From NCBI GenBank assembly GCA_021014325.1, contig CM037467.1, positions 6,014,001-6,078,000 on the forward strand: a DNA stretch of 64,000 nt, in the 5' to 3' direction. The notes under the pieces were generated by a model. The model was not told where the DNA came from, made no database searches, and saw only the letters and a program-made list of their open reading frames with translations. The position numbers were made by a program, and so were the translations under genes. Below are positions 1 through 10,867 of the stretch, piece by piece. Within the stretch, counting starts at the first letter, position 1, and each line of letters opens with the position of its first letter. Origin of the DNA: Plazaster borealis (Eukaryota; Echinodermata; Asteroidea; Forcipulatida; Labidiasteridae).

Positions 1-453
1 ACCAACACCACCTCCTTCACCACCGCGTGTCTGCACCCGGTCAACACCACCAGCGACTCAAATCACGCCGACCCTTCTCTCACCATGCTGCTCGTGTGCT
101 GGCGGATGACTACAACCCTGAGATGGCGTGGGGTGATCGCATCAACAATGGTCCCCTCTCCTACAGTCTGCGTGCCCACCGCCCAGCACAGCCCTCCCTC
201 CCGGTGCTGACCTTCCACGCAAGCAATGGGTGCGGCTAAACCGTCTCCGCTCCGGCACTGCTCGAGTCGCAGAGACCCTCCACCGCTGGGGCATGCAAGC
301 CGACGCAGCTTGCACATGCGGGCACCCGTCCCAGACAGTCCACCACGCGGTGACCGAGTGCACCACCCACAAGGCACCTGGCTCCTTCTCCACTCTCATC
401 AGCCCTGATGCCTCGACACGAGACTGGATAAGAGACCTCTCGATCGAACTTTG
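1..453 (+). mobile_element. Degraded 3' end of a non-LTR retrotransposon (LINE) ORF2
   Basis: This is the C-terminal tail of a LINE reverse-transcriptase polyprotein. The reading at about 212-451 gives a run starting PRKQWVRLNRLRSG, then a C-x-C-G...H...C cluster around TCGHPSQTVHHAVTEC, and a terminal D-W-I-R-D-L stretch before a TGA. This arrangement is typical of jockey/CR1-like ORF2 ends. The upstream part (27-200, containing ADDYNPEMAWGDRINNGP) lies in another frame, so a frameshift near position 200 breaks it. The element begins left of the window. It is a dead copy, and the clade assignment is from recall. Confidence 0.7.
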
Positions 454-1470
454 AATGTGAAAACAGATTGACTGTGCAAACGATTATATATACCAGTTGC
501 TTTACGATGCCATTTTGGGGATAGAGCATGACATTTTGGCAGACGTTCTGCCAGTGAGTCTGTTGATGGAGGTCAACGCCTTGGGGGAAGAGCTGAAGTC
601 AATGTTGGTGACAGCTTCGATCCATCGTTCTTAACGTTTTTTGATCTTGGTGGTCAACAAAGCTGTTGCAGTTTCCTTTTCAGCATCTGATTCAGCAGCT
701 TCTAGGTTCAAGGATTATAGCCCCATGTTTCATGGCGACATTTAAAGTCTCCGAAATGATGAACTGGGATGAGACATATGAAGTAAATATAGATAGTAAA
801 CTTGCGGTTACATCCATGTGTAAAATCTCTTGATTAGGTTCATCTTCGCCAGAGTTGTTCACATGTATGCATGTACGAAGGAGACAGAGAATCGTACAAA
901 GGCAGTACTACCATGTCGAACACTACTCTGCTAGCGTGCAGCCATGCAGTTTGTCTGAGTTGTCTAGTGAGTTTCTTGGACGAGTAACACCATGCAGGAC
1001 TTTTTAAAGACTAGCTTCTTAAGGACTTTCCGCTTGGCAGCAGTCCAACCCTCCACATTGATGTTGAGCGGTTCTTTGTGTCTTGACTCTGGGGACAGAT
1101 TTCCCTATGACACCGGTATTAACAGCAACAGGGTTACAATTCGGTATCATGGTTATTGATCGTAGTTAAAGCTTTGCTGCAAATTGAGCCAGCTCTGAAG
1201 AACTAAACAACGAACCAGGGTGATGGTCGATGAGGATGTGTCGGATTTTACCCCGATGCCAATAAAGTGGGGGCACGGCCATGTACTAGAGTGTCTCGGA
1301 TTTTACCCCAATGCCACAAGTCCGACACGTCATCTTTAGTATAGCTCATATTGACACAAATGAATCCAGAGAATAGGCAGACCAACAAAACAAAAATTAG
1401 GTACTTTCTCTGACACTATTTATTTCCAATAATTTGTTCAAAATACATGTCGTTCTAGGGACGTTAATTT
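454..1470. other. Intergenic stretch, no gene recognised
   Basis: No convincing coding sequence or RNA gene is visible on either strand. A short direct duplication is present: a run containing TCGGATTTTACCCC occurs near 1230 and again near 1296, about 65 bases apart. Confidence 0.5.
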
Positions 1471-1663
1471 TTAAAGGTGTACTTTTGGTAATGAGTCCAC
1501 AAGTTAATGACTATAAAAAAACTTACGTGGTAAAAAGATCACCGGAGAGCTGTTAATTTTATAAAAAGGTAACCGTTATTTTTAATAGAAAAGACCCTCT
1601 TTGAAGTACAACAAGTGAGGATAGTGGTCTTTGAGAATTATCAAAAGTATACCCTACCTCTAA
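1471..1663. mobile_element. Deleted MITE-like element, family A (copy 1)
   Basis: The left end reads TTAAAGGTGTACTTTTGGTAATGA. The body shares GGAGAGCTGTTAAT, TATAAAA and CCCTCTTTGAAGTA with the longer copy at 54134-54506. The right end (GGTCTTTGAGAATTATCAAAAG to CCTCTAAA) matches the inverted end of that copy. I read it as an internally deleted non-autonomous DNA element. It sits just downstream of the penta-EF-hand exon at 1723-1870 and accounts for the spurious C-terminal extension of that reading frame. Confidence 0.6.
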
Positions 1664-1722
1664 ACATTGTCTTCCCTCCAATACTTGTTGTGTTAGTGCG
1701 ACTCTCTGTTTGAACAACTTAC

Positions 1723-4700
1723 CGAATGCACTGACTGCAGTTTGTAACTCATGTGCATCTATATCACCACTACGATCACTGTCAAAGCGAATGAACGAGT
1801 CTTTCCACTGATTGAGTGAATTCCACATCTCTTTGAACTCATTGAAGCCCATTTCACCGGAATAATCAAACTGTTTCCATTCAAAACTTGGGTTAAGTCC
1901 AAACAATATCAAGCTCAAGACGTAAATAAAGCATCACCCGTACGAACTTAGGGAGGTGAGAGAAGCCTTCCTGAGGCATAATAAGAGACTGATTTTTGGT
2001 CACTCCCCGTTCCTTTTTCTCCCTTGTATTTTGGTCTCTTACGAGCCTGTGATGATTTACCTCTCTCAATTAAAGTAGTTTTGACATTGCAGTTAATCAT
2101 TACAATAGTACATGTACGACGAGCTATATTCACTCAGTTAAAAACATCCAACGTACGAAATGTCAATTTTGAAGTAGGCCTACTCTGAATTTGGTTTGGC
2201 GAAAGTGGTCTTGTGATCCTGACCCGAAATAACCAGCTTAAAGTTTTAATAAGCTTTTTTATGTTCGTGTTTTTCCCTTGCGACCCCAATGTTTTTCTAC
2301 TATAACTTAGGCCGTCACGAAATACTTAATTGTAATGATTGCGTTAATCACTTTGCACACGTTGGTATGAAAGTGACTACCTACACGTTTGAACCAAGGG
2401 ATCCGTTAAAATGACATAGAAAGGACTGTCCTCGCTTCGCTTCGTGTACAAAACCAATGGGGACGTTACTTTAGAAATAAAAGTCCTCGATTTGCAGCAC
2501 TTACAAACATGTGTGCTTCAGAAAGCAAGTGCTATAGGCCTACTCCCAAACTACATCAATGGTCCATAGGATTGTAAAGCACAGAGTAACCATTGTTCAT
2601 CGCACATCGGTTTAGGTTAAAAACCAAATAGTGAAGTAGCAGTGTCACTAAATTGGAAGGATACGTCCAGAACCGCGATCAATAAAGCACAAGTTGCCCT
2701 GCTAAAAACTGCCAAACGAGAAAAAAAGAAAACAAATGTTATGTACACCAGCCATGAGGTTGTTGAAATGGTTAGGTGTGGCCATGAGGTTGTTGACATG
2801 GGTAGGTGTGGCCATGAGGTTGTTGGCATAGTTAGGTGTGGCCATAAGGATGTTGACATGGTTAGGTGTGGCCATGGGGTTATTGAAATTGTTCGGTGTG
2901 GCAATGGGGTTGTAGAAATGGGATGAGGTTGTTGACAAAGTTAGGTGTGGCCATAAGGTTGTTGACATGGTTCGGTGTGGCCATGAGGTTGTTGAAATGG
3001 TTAGGTGTGGCCATAAGGTTGTTGACATGGTTAGGTGTGGCCATGAGGTTGTTGACATGGGTAGGTGTGGCCATGAGTTTGTTGGCATAGTTAGGTGTGG
3101 CCAAGGATGTTGACATGGTTAGGTGTGGCCATGGGGTTGTTGACATGGTTCGGTGTGGCCATGAGGTTGTTGACATGGTTAGGTGTGGCCATGAGGTTGT
3201 TGACATGGGTAGGTGTGGCCATGAGGTTGTTGACATAGTTAGGTGTGGCCATGAGGTTATTGAAATGGTTAGGTGTGGCCATGAGGTTGTTGACATAGTT
3301 AGGTGTGGCCATGAGGTTGTTGAAATGGTTAGGTGTGGCCATGAGGTTATTGAAATGGTTAGGTGTGGCCATGAGGTTGTTGAAATGGTTAGGTGTGGCC
3401 ATGAGGTTGTTGACATGGTTATGTGTGGCCATGAGGTTGTTGACACGGTTAGGTGTGGCCATAAGGTTGTTGAAATGGTTAGGTGTGGCCATAAGGTTGT
3501 TGAAATGGTTAGGTGTGGCCATGAGGTTGTTGAAATGGTTAGGTGTGGCCATGAGGTTGTTAAAATGGTTAGGTGTGGCCATGAGGTTGTTGAACTGGTT
3601 AGGTGTGGCCATGAGGTTGTTGACATGGGTAGGTGTGGCCATGAGTTTGTTGGCATAGTTAGGTGTGGCCAAGGATGTTGACATGGTTAGGTGTGGCCAT
3701 GGGGTTGTTGACATGGTTCGGTGTGGCCATGAGGTTGTTGAAATGGTTAGGTGTGGCCATGAGGTTGTTGAAATGGTTAGGTGTGGCCATGAGGTTGTTG
3801 AAATGGTTAGGTGTGGCCATGAGGCTGTTGAAATGGTTCGGTGTGGCCAAGGATGTTGACATGGTTAGGTATGGCCATGGGGTTGTTGACATGGTTCGGT
3901 GTGGCCATGAGGTTGTTGAAATGGTTAGGTGTGGCCATAAGGTTGTTGAAATGGTTAGGTGTGGCCATGAGGTTGTTGACAGAGTTAGGTGTGGCCATGA
4001 GGCTGTTGAAATGGTTCGGTGTGGCCATAAGGTTGTTGAAATGGTTAGGTGTAGCGGCCATGAAGTGGTTAGGTGTTTTGGCCCTAGTGGTTTTTGAAAT
4101 GGTTAGAGGTGAAGTTACTGTGATGAGGTTGTTGAAGTGTTTAGACGGTTGTCATGAGGTTTTCGTGGTTAAGTGTGGTGGTCGTAGAGATTGTTGAGAT
4201 GGTTAGGTTTGGTGGTTATGAAGTTGTTGAATGGTTAGGTGTCGTTGCCATAGAGGTTGAGGATCTAACCACCTAGTATGATTGTTATAGGATGGAGGTT
4301 GTGGAAGCGGTCAGATGTGGTGCCCATGAGGTTCTGGTAGCAACATGTGGTGGTTTTATGGGTTGTGGGAGACGTTAATGTGGCGACCGTGAGGTTGTGG
4401 ATATGGTTAGGTGTAGCTGTGAGGTTGTCGTGGCAAGATGTGATGGCCGCACAGGTTGTTGAAATTGTCAGGCGTGGTTAATAAGTTGCATAGTTGTGAT
4501 ATTTCATAGAGAGTGGATTCACGTCGGTTCCGGTGTGGTGGTCATGGAGATTTTGGAAGTGACTGCCATCGCTGTGAAGTTTGTTGTTGTTTATGCGGTT
4601 GCTATGGCCGTGGTGGTTGAAGTGAACAGTATGAAGTGCTAATAAAACCAAGGGCTTTTTTACATACCTCGATAAGATCCACTTATACCTGACGCCGTCA

Positions 4701-4737
4701 AGGCTCTCTGCAATTCATTAGCATTTATTTGAGCATC
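1723..4737 (-). CDS. Sorcin/grancalcin-type penta-EF-hand calcium-binding protein, partial (2 exons recognised)
   Basis: Two minus-strand exons are recognised. The upstream one, 4737-4668, follows a TTTACAG acceptor and ends at a GTATGT donor. It encodes [17 protein letters not shown], the first EF-hand with the x-QI-x-A-x-EL pattern of sorcin, grancalcin and peflin. The second, 1870-1723, follows an AACAG acceptor and ends at GTAAGT. It encodes [16 protein letters not shown] (EF2) and [14 protein letters not shown] (EF3, a full D-x-D-x-S-x-x-x-x-x-x-E loop). Family members are Ca2+-dependent, membrane-recruited dimers of about 200 residues. The short exon normally between these two (the ETCRLM helix in sorcin) was not found with confidence, and the intron there is filled by a 30-bp minisatellite. 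EF4-EF5 lie left of the window and the N-terminal exon was not identified. The family call is strong; the subfamily is likely but unproven. Confidence 0.8.
1871..2750. other. Intron of the penta-EF-hand gene, nothing recognised
   Basis: The sequence between EF2-EF3 exon and the minisatellite shows no clear exon. TAGGCCTA occurs at 2175 and 2535. A 38-base minus-strand stretch (2108-2071, encoding RTCTIVMIN) faintly resembles the missing helix but has a poor donor. Confidence 0.4.
2751..4625. repeat. 30-bp minisatellite in an intron of the penta-EF-hand gene
   Basis: The tandem unit is about 30 bp (GGCCATGAGGTTGTTGAMAT plus GGTTAGGTGT), clean from 2751 to about 4063 and decaying to about 4625. 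A higher-order pattern is visible: the 28-bp variant unit GGCCAAGGATGTTGACATGG recurs near 3100, 3668 and 3846, and GAGTTTGTTGGCATAG recurs near 3073 and 3641, a spacing of about 568 bp. Because 30 is a multiple of three, most frames stay open and give artificial 10-residue repeats (for example [10 protein letters not shown] or [10 protein letters not shown]). I treat these as non-coding. Confidence 0.93.
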
Positions 4738-6306
4738 CTGTAAACAAGACAAAACAAATAGGAATCGAAACGTGCGGACAGCATGGTTAACAAAATCCGC
4801 GTCTGATGAGGCTGTATTTAAGGGCCAAAGTTTTATGACTTTGACTATAATGTTATGTATTCATAAGCGTAAACTGTATAACTGTTACTTACAGGTCCAG
4901 CGACATCTGAAAAATATCCATACAGTGGGTCCGGAGCCTGGCAAGAGATGCAAAAAAAACGTTCTTTAGAATATACTAGCGGGAAACCCTCGCTATACGT
5001 ACGGGTCAAGTTTCAGACTTGTAAAATATGTGGACCTATCATTTCATCCGTGGTTTCGACAAGTAAAACAAGTAAAACGATGTTGTGTTCGCTGTATACA
5101 CTGACAGTTGGTGAGCAAAACCGCGTAAAGTTTTATGCATTAAACATTTAATGCAATTTTTAAATCAATGTTGTAGTCTGGAGCTATAGACCAACAGCCC
5201 CCTTCCTTTTAAAACCACTTTCTCGTTCTCAGAAGGACCCAAGTGTGTGTTTCTATCGGAACGACCGTTTAAACATGGTCACAAACATAGACAGACAGAC
5301 AGACATACTCCATTTGGCAAATTATGTAGAGATTGTATAAGATCTGGTTACAAATAATATACGGTATATGCTCTTCCTCAATTAAAAATGCAATTATTCA
5401 AAAGTAAGGTCTATTTCTAGATATACCGTCAAGTAGAATTTATTGCTGAAACGTAATACTAGCTTGTTTCAGCCACTTCATTTACACATAACGCTTGAAC
5501 AAATCAATTTGCAAATTCAATAGATTCTATTAGCCATCCAATTCAACGACAAATTTAGAATAACCAAACTTCTGAGGGTTTACATAACAAAAGTACTGTT
5601 CTTAAATGCACTTACTTACTTTAAAGTTGCTTCTTTATTATCAATTGAATGTACAATCAACCCAGTGCAACATTGGTAACTTAAAGGTATTCTACAACAC
5701 ACATGCTTTGTGATTAACAAGTTTATTTGTTTGTTTGTTTTTTATTTACGTTCTATGAATTAACATGATTCCTCCTTTAATGTTTATCATCTTACATTTT
5801 GCCCGAGACATATGGATGGTAACACAAGCAGGACGATTAAAACCTTTCTATTCTGGAAAGAAAGTAATTAAAACATGTAAAAACAAAATTAAATATAGCT
5901 TGCCAAATAAATGGAAGTTAAAAGGGCATGAACAATCAAAGAATGTAGGTATAATAGTTTATTCAGTGATCGCGATACCAGGAAGTATAGCACTCGGCTC
6001 TTTAATCGCTTTTGTTTTAAACTGGGTTTGTTTCTAGCGACCAATCAGAAGAATAAGCAAGCTTGTGACCTCTTTGAGCAGTGAACGGGTCACAGCCGCA
6101 CGGCTGGTACACACATCGGTGTAAGGGCAGAAACCAAATAATATTCATCTATTAAACAGCTACTTGAGCGAAAATAATTAACGGTAAAAAAAGCTATACT
6201 TGTGACCTTTGTTTTTTGAAAAATGCTCGAAAACGGCCAAATTTGATGTTTTCTTTTAGGAACCGTTCTTCTCTATTCCTGGAAGACCTTGGGAGTCATG
6301 TCTAGC
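4738..6306. other. Intergenic or intronic stretch, mostly unassigned
   Basis: This lies upstream of the first recognised penta-EF-hand exon on the minus strand. It may hold that gene's 5' exons, but none could be identified. The only notable item is the open frame at 5765-6037, listed separately, and a short CAGA run near 5290. Confidence 0.4.
5765..6037 (+). CDS. Hypothetical 90-codon open frame with one hydrophobic C-terminal segment
   Basis: An ATG-started frame of 90 codons. It has a basic middle (KKVIKTCKNKIKYSLPNKWK) and a C-terminal hydrophobic stretch (about residues 62-90, GIIVYSVIAIPGSIALGSL) that could span a membrane. I recognise no family. The surrounding DNA is AT-rich, there are no obvious splice or promoter signals, and a frame of this length can arise by chance. 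Listed only because it is the one unexplained open frame in the stretch. Confidence 0.15.
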   Translation: MIPPLMFIILHFARDIWMVTQAGRLKPFYSGKKVIKTCKNKIKYSLPNKWKLKGHEQSKNVGIIVYSVIAIPGSIALGSLIAFVLNWVCF

Positions 6307-6369
6307 TACGGCTAGATCGCGCGCGTCTGCCTATTCTTTAACACTGACAGACGCGCTGATCTAGCCGTA
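6307..6369. repeat. Near-perfect 22-bp inverted repeat (hairpin)
   Basis: The left arm TACGGCTAGATCGCGCGCGT (6307 onward, through CTG) pairs with the right arm CAGACGCGCTGATCTAGCCG (6348 onward, through TA), with an 18-base loop and one small mismatch region. It is GC-rich within AT-rich DNA. Probably the core of a foldback element. Confidence 0.7.
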
Positions 6370-7943
6370 TCCTGTAGCCGAAGTCGCCGTTTCGGACACG
6401 GTCTATTTGTAGCCCAAATAGCCCAAACGAAGCCAGTGTGTCCCTTTAAGCGTGTATTATATTGCGTGCCTTCTACCAATATTAATTGTACGTCGTACAG
6501 TTATATCTTTTCATCTCAGTTTGTCGTTTACAAATTCTTTTTGGAAACTTTTTTATTATTAGGCCTATTTGATAGAATGATGGCACTGTCCAATTCCGTG
6601 ACACTCCAACACTAATGACTTGAGATTAGCATAAAACTGTAAATGTATTTTTAAATGTTTTATGGGTAGGGTCTACGTCTGGGTATTAAGTTTGAATTTT
6701 TGCCAGATTGAAAGGGGTAGTTAACATAAAGAGGACCAGAAGAACCGGTTGACAATGTGTTAACAAATTTATTTTAAGGCGAGACCGCAAGGAAACAATT
6801 TCAGATCCTCTCTGTTTAGCACTAACATGTTTTCATGCCTTCTTGGCAATCATCAGTTGCGTGTCATGGGATGATTCCTAAATGAATCGGTAGGTTTCAT
6901 GTCTTGTAAAAGACTTACAATTTATTTCTCACGCTTTGGTTCACTTTGCGTTAAATTTACTTGAAATAATTTGTGATAATTTGTTAAATAAATTGTCCTA
7001 TACAGCCAAATACGTCCGTTAACTTCTATCAAATAGGCCTACAGTCCATTTCTGCCGTCCATTCCTGCCAAATACCGTCCGGTTACTCCCTGCCAAATAC
7101 TGTCCATTCCTGTGTCCATTCGGCCCTGATGGATAACGTATGCTCAGCGGACACTATTTGGCAGCGAACATTTACATGCGACGCGTGTATTGGGGGGGGG
7201 GAATAATTAAAACGCCCTTACTACCCCAACATTACGTGGATTGATTGGACCAAAACCTTGTTTGGGGAATAATGTAAGAAATATACACAGAAACATCCAT
7301 TTGTTTGACAAATTTGAAACAAAAAATAAAATACTTATTCTTAATATTTGCTGGACCGTTTAATAAATAAAATTTTACCGCTGATGACCGAAACAGTACC
7401 AAGACCTGGTGAAATATAAACACTTTCTTCTTGACTCACTAATATATATTTTACACGATATGTACAACCGACCTGTAGCCTACAGTTTACCCAGCAAGGG
7501 CCGTTTTCCCATAAACGTTAATTGTTAAGTTGTTGTTCAGCAAAAAGCATATAATTCTAGTTTTTCATGCAACCAGCCCCAGCATACCAGAGTGGGTACC
7601 TACCATAGTTGCGTTGCCTCACTGGAACCCCGTCGCTGTCTGTGGGTGTGTGTACATGCTGCGGAACCTTTTTCATCAAATTAAATAATAGTTCGCTGTG
7701 TGCAGAGAGCCAATACTTATACACGACCTATAAAGTAGTCTTGGGTCTATTGTACGTATACTAAATTCTGCACACAGACAATTATTTGGTTTGTTATGTC
7801 GCATTTCATTGCGGGAAAACCTGCATGGACGAGCGAACAAGCACGTAATCTGGTTTGCGAATTCTGATTATCTTGGTGCAAGACCTTCTCTTGTTGATCT
7901 GTCAAACAAAATCCCACGAGAGGGCGCTATCATATCCACGAAC
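6370..7943. other. Stretch without a recognised gene
   Basis: No gene was recognised. Short imperfect repeats of TCCATTCCTGCCAAATA occur at 7048-7115, and a G9 run with AATAATT follows near 7192. A CpG-richer patch on the minus strand near 7560-7650 could be a 5' exon or promoter of the penta-EF-hand gene, but nothing there proves it. Confidence 0.35.
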
Positions 7944-8092
7944 AGGAGCCGATTTCACAAAGAAATAAAATTCATCGCAAGACAAATTTTCAGGATTACC
8001 ATAGTGATTTGTATTGTGACCTCACACTTTACTAAGCAACTACGATTGATTTGCAGTTACGATCAATCTTAGATCTTTGTGAAATCGGCCCT
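7944..8092. mobile_element. Short foldback element (MITE-like), about 150 bp
   Basis: The left end AGGAGCCGATTTCACAAAGA is mirrored at the right end by TCTTTGTGAAATCGGCCCT, giving terminal inverted repeats of about 18 bp with one or two mismatches. The inner part contains further complementary stretches (CGATTGATTTGCAG, CGATCAATCTTAG). There is no coding capacity. Confidence 0.65.
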
Positions 8093-8299
8093 GCTCTCAC
8101 AAACGAACCGCTCCAAGAGGTCTTGGGAAACTCTCATCCGTCAGGTCGTGCGTGCGCATAGTGCTTAGCATAATCTATTGAATATGGAAACTAATGTGAC
8201 GCATTAAATTGCATATGTAAGAGCAGCCTAATACCCCGACGTCACCTGCAGAAGTACATAATGTTCTACATGTAATTGTACATGTATGATAACACGAAG

Positions 8300-9950
8300 T
8301 GTAAACAGAAGCCCTGGACCAGATGGCATACCACCTGAAACACTAAAAAATGGAGGAGATGTCATGATTAGGCACCTACACAAAATCTTCAATGACATGG
8401 TTGCATGAGAACATCCCTGCTGACCTCAAGAATGCAAACATGTCGATCCTCTACAAGAAAGGAGCTAAGTCTTTGTGTGGCAACTACAGAGGTATATCTC
8501 TCCTGAGCGTGGTTGGTAAATGTTTTGCCGACATCTTGCTTCAACGCCTTCAAAAGGTCCTGGAACCCATATACCCACAATCTCATGTCAGGATACAGAG
8601 CTGACAGAAGCACCATCGATGGAATTTTCACTCTACGTCAACTGATGGAGAAAAGCAGAGAGCAGACGCGATACATGTACATCGCCTTTGTAGATTTTGC
8701 CAAAGCATTTGACAGTGTCAACAGGCGACTTCTGTACCAGATACTCTCCAAAGCTGGATGCCCGCAAAAGTTTGTCAAGATGATTGAAGCTTTTCACACC
8801 GATGTGTTTGCCAGGCTTATTGTGGATGATGAGCTAACTGACCCTGTAAGGTACGAAACCGGAGTCAAACAAGGAAATGAGATGCAAATTGGCACCAGCA
8901 CTATTTGGTTTGTTTGCGGCAGTCCTGCTGTACCTCTCCTTCACTGACCTAGAATCCAAATGCAGCATAAAGGTCCGCTTCAGGTTCGACGGTGATTTGT
9001 TTGACCTCAGGCGACTGAACTCAGCATCCAAGACCCAACGAGCCCTATTTCGGGAAGCACAATATGCTGACGACATTGCAATCTTTTGTGACAACCCGGA
9101 TGATTTACAACATCTGCTTACGCTCTACAATGCCAAAGCATCTCAGATGGGTCTACGCATCAACAAATACAAGACTGTGACTATGTGTACTGGTCCAGAC
9201 GTCACATTTGAGATTGATGGTCAGCCACTCAAAAACGTTGACCACTTCAAATACCTAGAAAGCCATCTATCTATCTGCCGACTGCCAGATGAATTACGAA
9301 CTCAAGAGCAGGATCCAGGCTGCTTCCTGTGCCTTTGGGCGCCTGAGAGAACGGGTGTTTGACAGCCATGACCTCACAAATGAGACGAAAGTGAAGGTGT
9401 ACCAACAATGTTTCATCGGTTGCGAAACATGGACACTGTACCAGCACCAACTCCGCACCCTAAGAACAGTCCAACTTCGTGAACCTCCGCCAAATTTTCC
9501 GGATCAGATGGAATGATTTTGTTCCAAATGATGACATCTTGACGATGGCAAAGGTCGATGACATTGAGATAGTTTGGATGCGGTGCCAGCTGCGATGGAT
9601 CGGACACATCCACAGAATGACCAACGAGAGACCAGTGAAAGCCCTCTTTTACAGTGAGCTAGCTTGAGGAGGGCACTAGGCGTGCAGGACGTCCCTTTCT
9701 GCGTTACAAGGACGTTTTCAGAAGGACACTCAAGAGGACGTCCTCCCTTACCACCCGGTGTAACCTGGCATCAGACAGAACAACCTGGAGAGCCTACACG
9801 AGGAAAGCCTGTAACAATTATGACGCCGAACGGAGGCTGAAGAACCTTGAAAGGAGAACTCGTATAGCTACTTCAAGATTTGGCGATGAATGCCAGTGTC
9901 GGGCTATGGCCCCTACTACTACGATAACAGTACGTTGTATACTATAGTTG
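8300..9950 (+). mobile_element. Broken LINE with endonuclease/reverse-transcriptase type ORF2
   Basis: A retrotransposon reverse transcriptase is spread over several frames. It runs from PGPDGIPPETLKNGG (about 8316), through the fingers motif NYRGISLLSVVGK (about 8480) and catalytic motif A FVDFAKAFDSVN (about 8686), to motif C QYADDIAIF (about 9060). The carboxy-terminal part has FGRLRERVF, then RWIGHIHRM (about 9593), AGRPFLRYKD (about 9687) and a basic tail. The frame changes at least four times (near 8590, 8880, 9290 and 9480) and no 5' end or endonuclease domain is visible. It is a dead, 5'-truncated copy, different from the fragment at 1-453. Confidence 0.88.
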
Positions 9951-9957
9951 TAGAGTT

Positions 9958-10620
9958 TAGTGGCGTAACTAAGAGGGAGGGGGGTACGGGGGGCACGTGT
10001 CCCCCAATTGATGTCCGTGCCCCCCCCCGGTTGCCCCCCCCCCCCCATTAGAAATCTGGAAATTCTCCAGAGTAAAATGTTACATTTTATACGCTTTGAA
10101 GAGATATTTCGATGTTTTTAAAACTATTTTTCCATTTACATGCAGAAAATATATGTTTTTTTACACTCACGCCAGATTATCTTATAAAAAAAAGTAAGTT
10201 ACATAAAAAAGGCGATGAAAAAGTGGCTTGTTCAGGCCAGTAACCAGGTTTAGGGGGGGGTTGGGGGGTTTGTGAGGGGGGTTTTTTTGGTGGGAGGATG
10301 TGCCCCCCTCAGAAGTTCGAAATTTTGTAAAAAAGAATGCCCAATTCAAGCCATTTTGTGCACCATTTTTGTGCTATGATATTGGTTATTATATCTGAAA
10401 ACAACTCAATTACATTTTTGTATCAGTATTATTTCTGCATATTTAATGCTCAGACGGCGTATCACTGCGTCCTCTATTTACATCTTTGTATATTATTTTA
10501 TGTTATAAATGTCATAATGTAACGATAATAATAAGTCACAGTTACGATGCAGACTTTTTTATCAATTTTTTTTTGAAGACTTTTGTATTTTTTATAAATT
10601 TTACCCTACTTACGCCGCTG
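9958..10620. mobile_element. Non-autonomous element with G/C-tract ends
   Basis: The left end TAGTGGCGTAACTAAGAGGG is followed by long G and C runs. The right end, read in reverse complement, starts AGCGGCGTAAGTAGGG. The ends form imperfect inverted repeats of about 14 bp around about 660 bp of AT-rich DNA. A related left-end relic with G tracts lies near 37225. The open frames inside look accidental. Confidence 0.45.
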
Positions 10621-10867
10621 CTTCGTCGTACACACGAACAAGTTACCGGAGCTAGGTCACGGGAAATGGACTATTGAGCTCTCTGATACGTTAAGCCCGT
10701 CCCATCCAGTGCCTTTGGCAATGTCATGTTGGTGATGAAAAGTTCCGCTTGGTGGCGCTTACGTCCCCATACCAACCAATGCTTAAAGCTAAATACAAAA
10801 ACTTTTAAAACAATTAATTACTCTCAGCTATGTTGTTTTATTATGAACACCCATGTGTCGATTTTTT

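Noticed and set aside
1559..1722. C-terminal extension of the penta-EF-hand frame past 1723
   Set aside because: It runs through a GTAAGT donor and into a family-A MITE, so it is intron.
2071..2108. Missing penta-EF-hand exon (RTCTIVMIN)
   Set aside because: Phase fits, but similarity is weak, the donor is GTCAAA and the acceptor has no pyrimidine tract.
2617..4197. Long open frames on both strands over the 30-bp repeat (up to 258 codons)
   Set aside because: They are a consequence of a 30-bp unit with no stop codon in several frames; all frames show the same 10-residue period and no start or splice context supports a gene.
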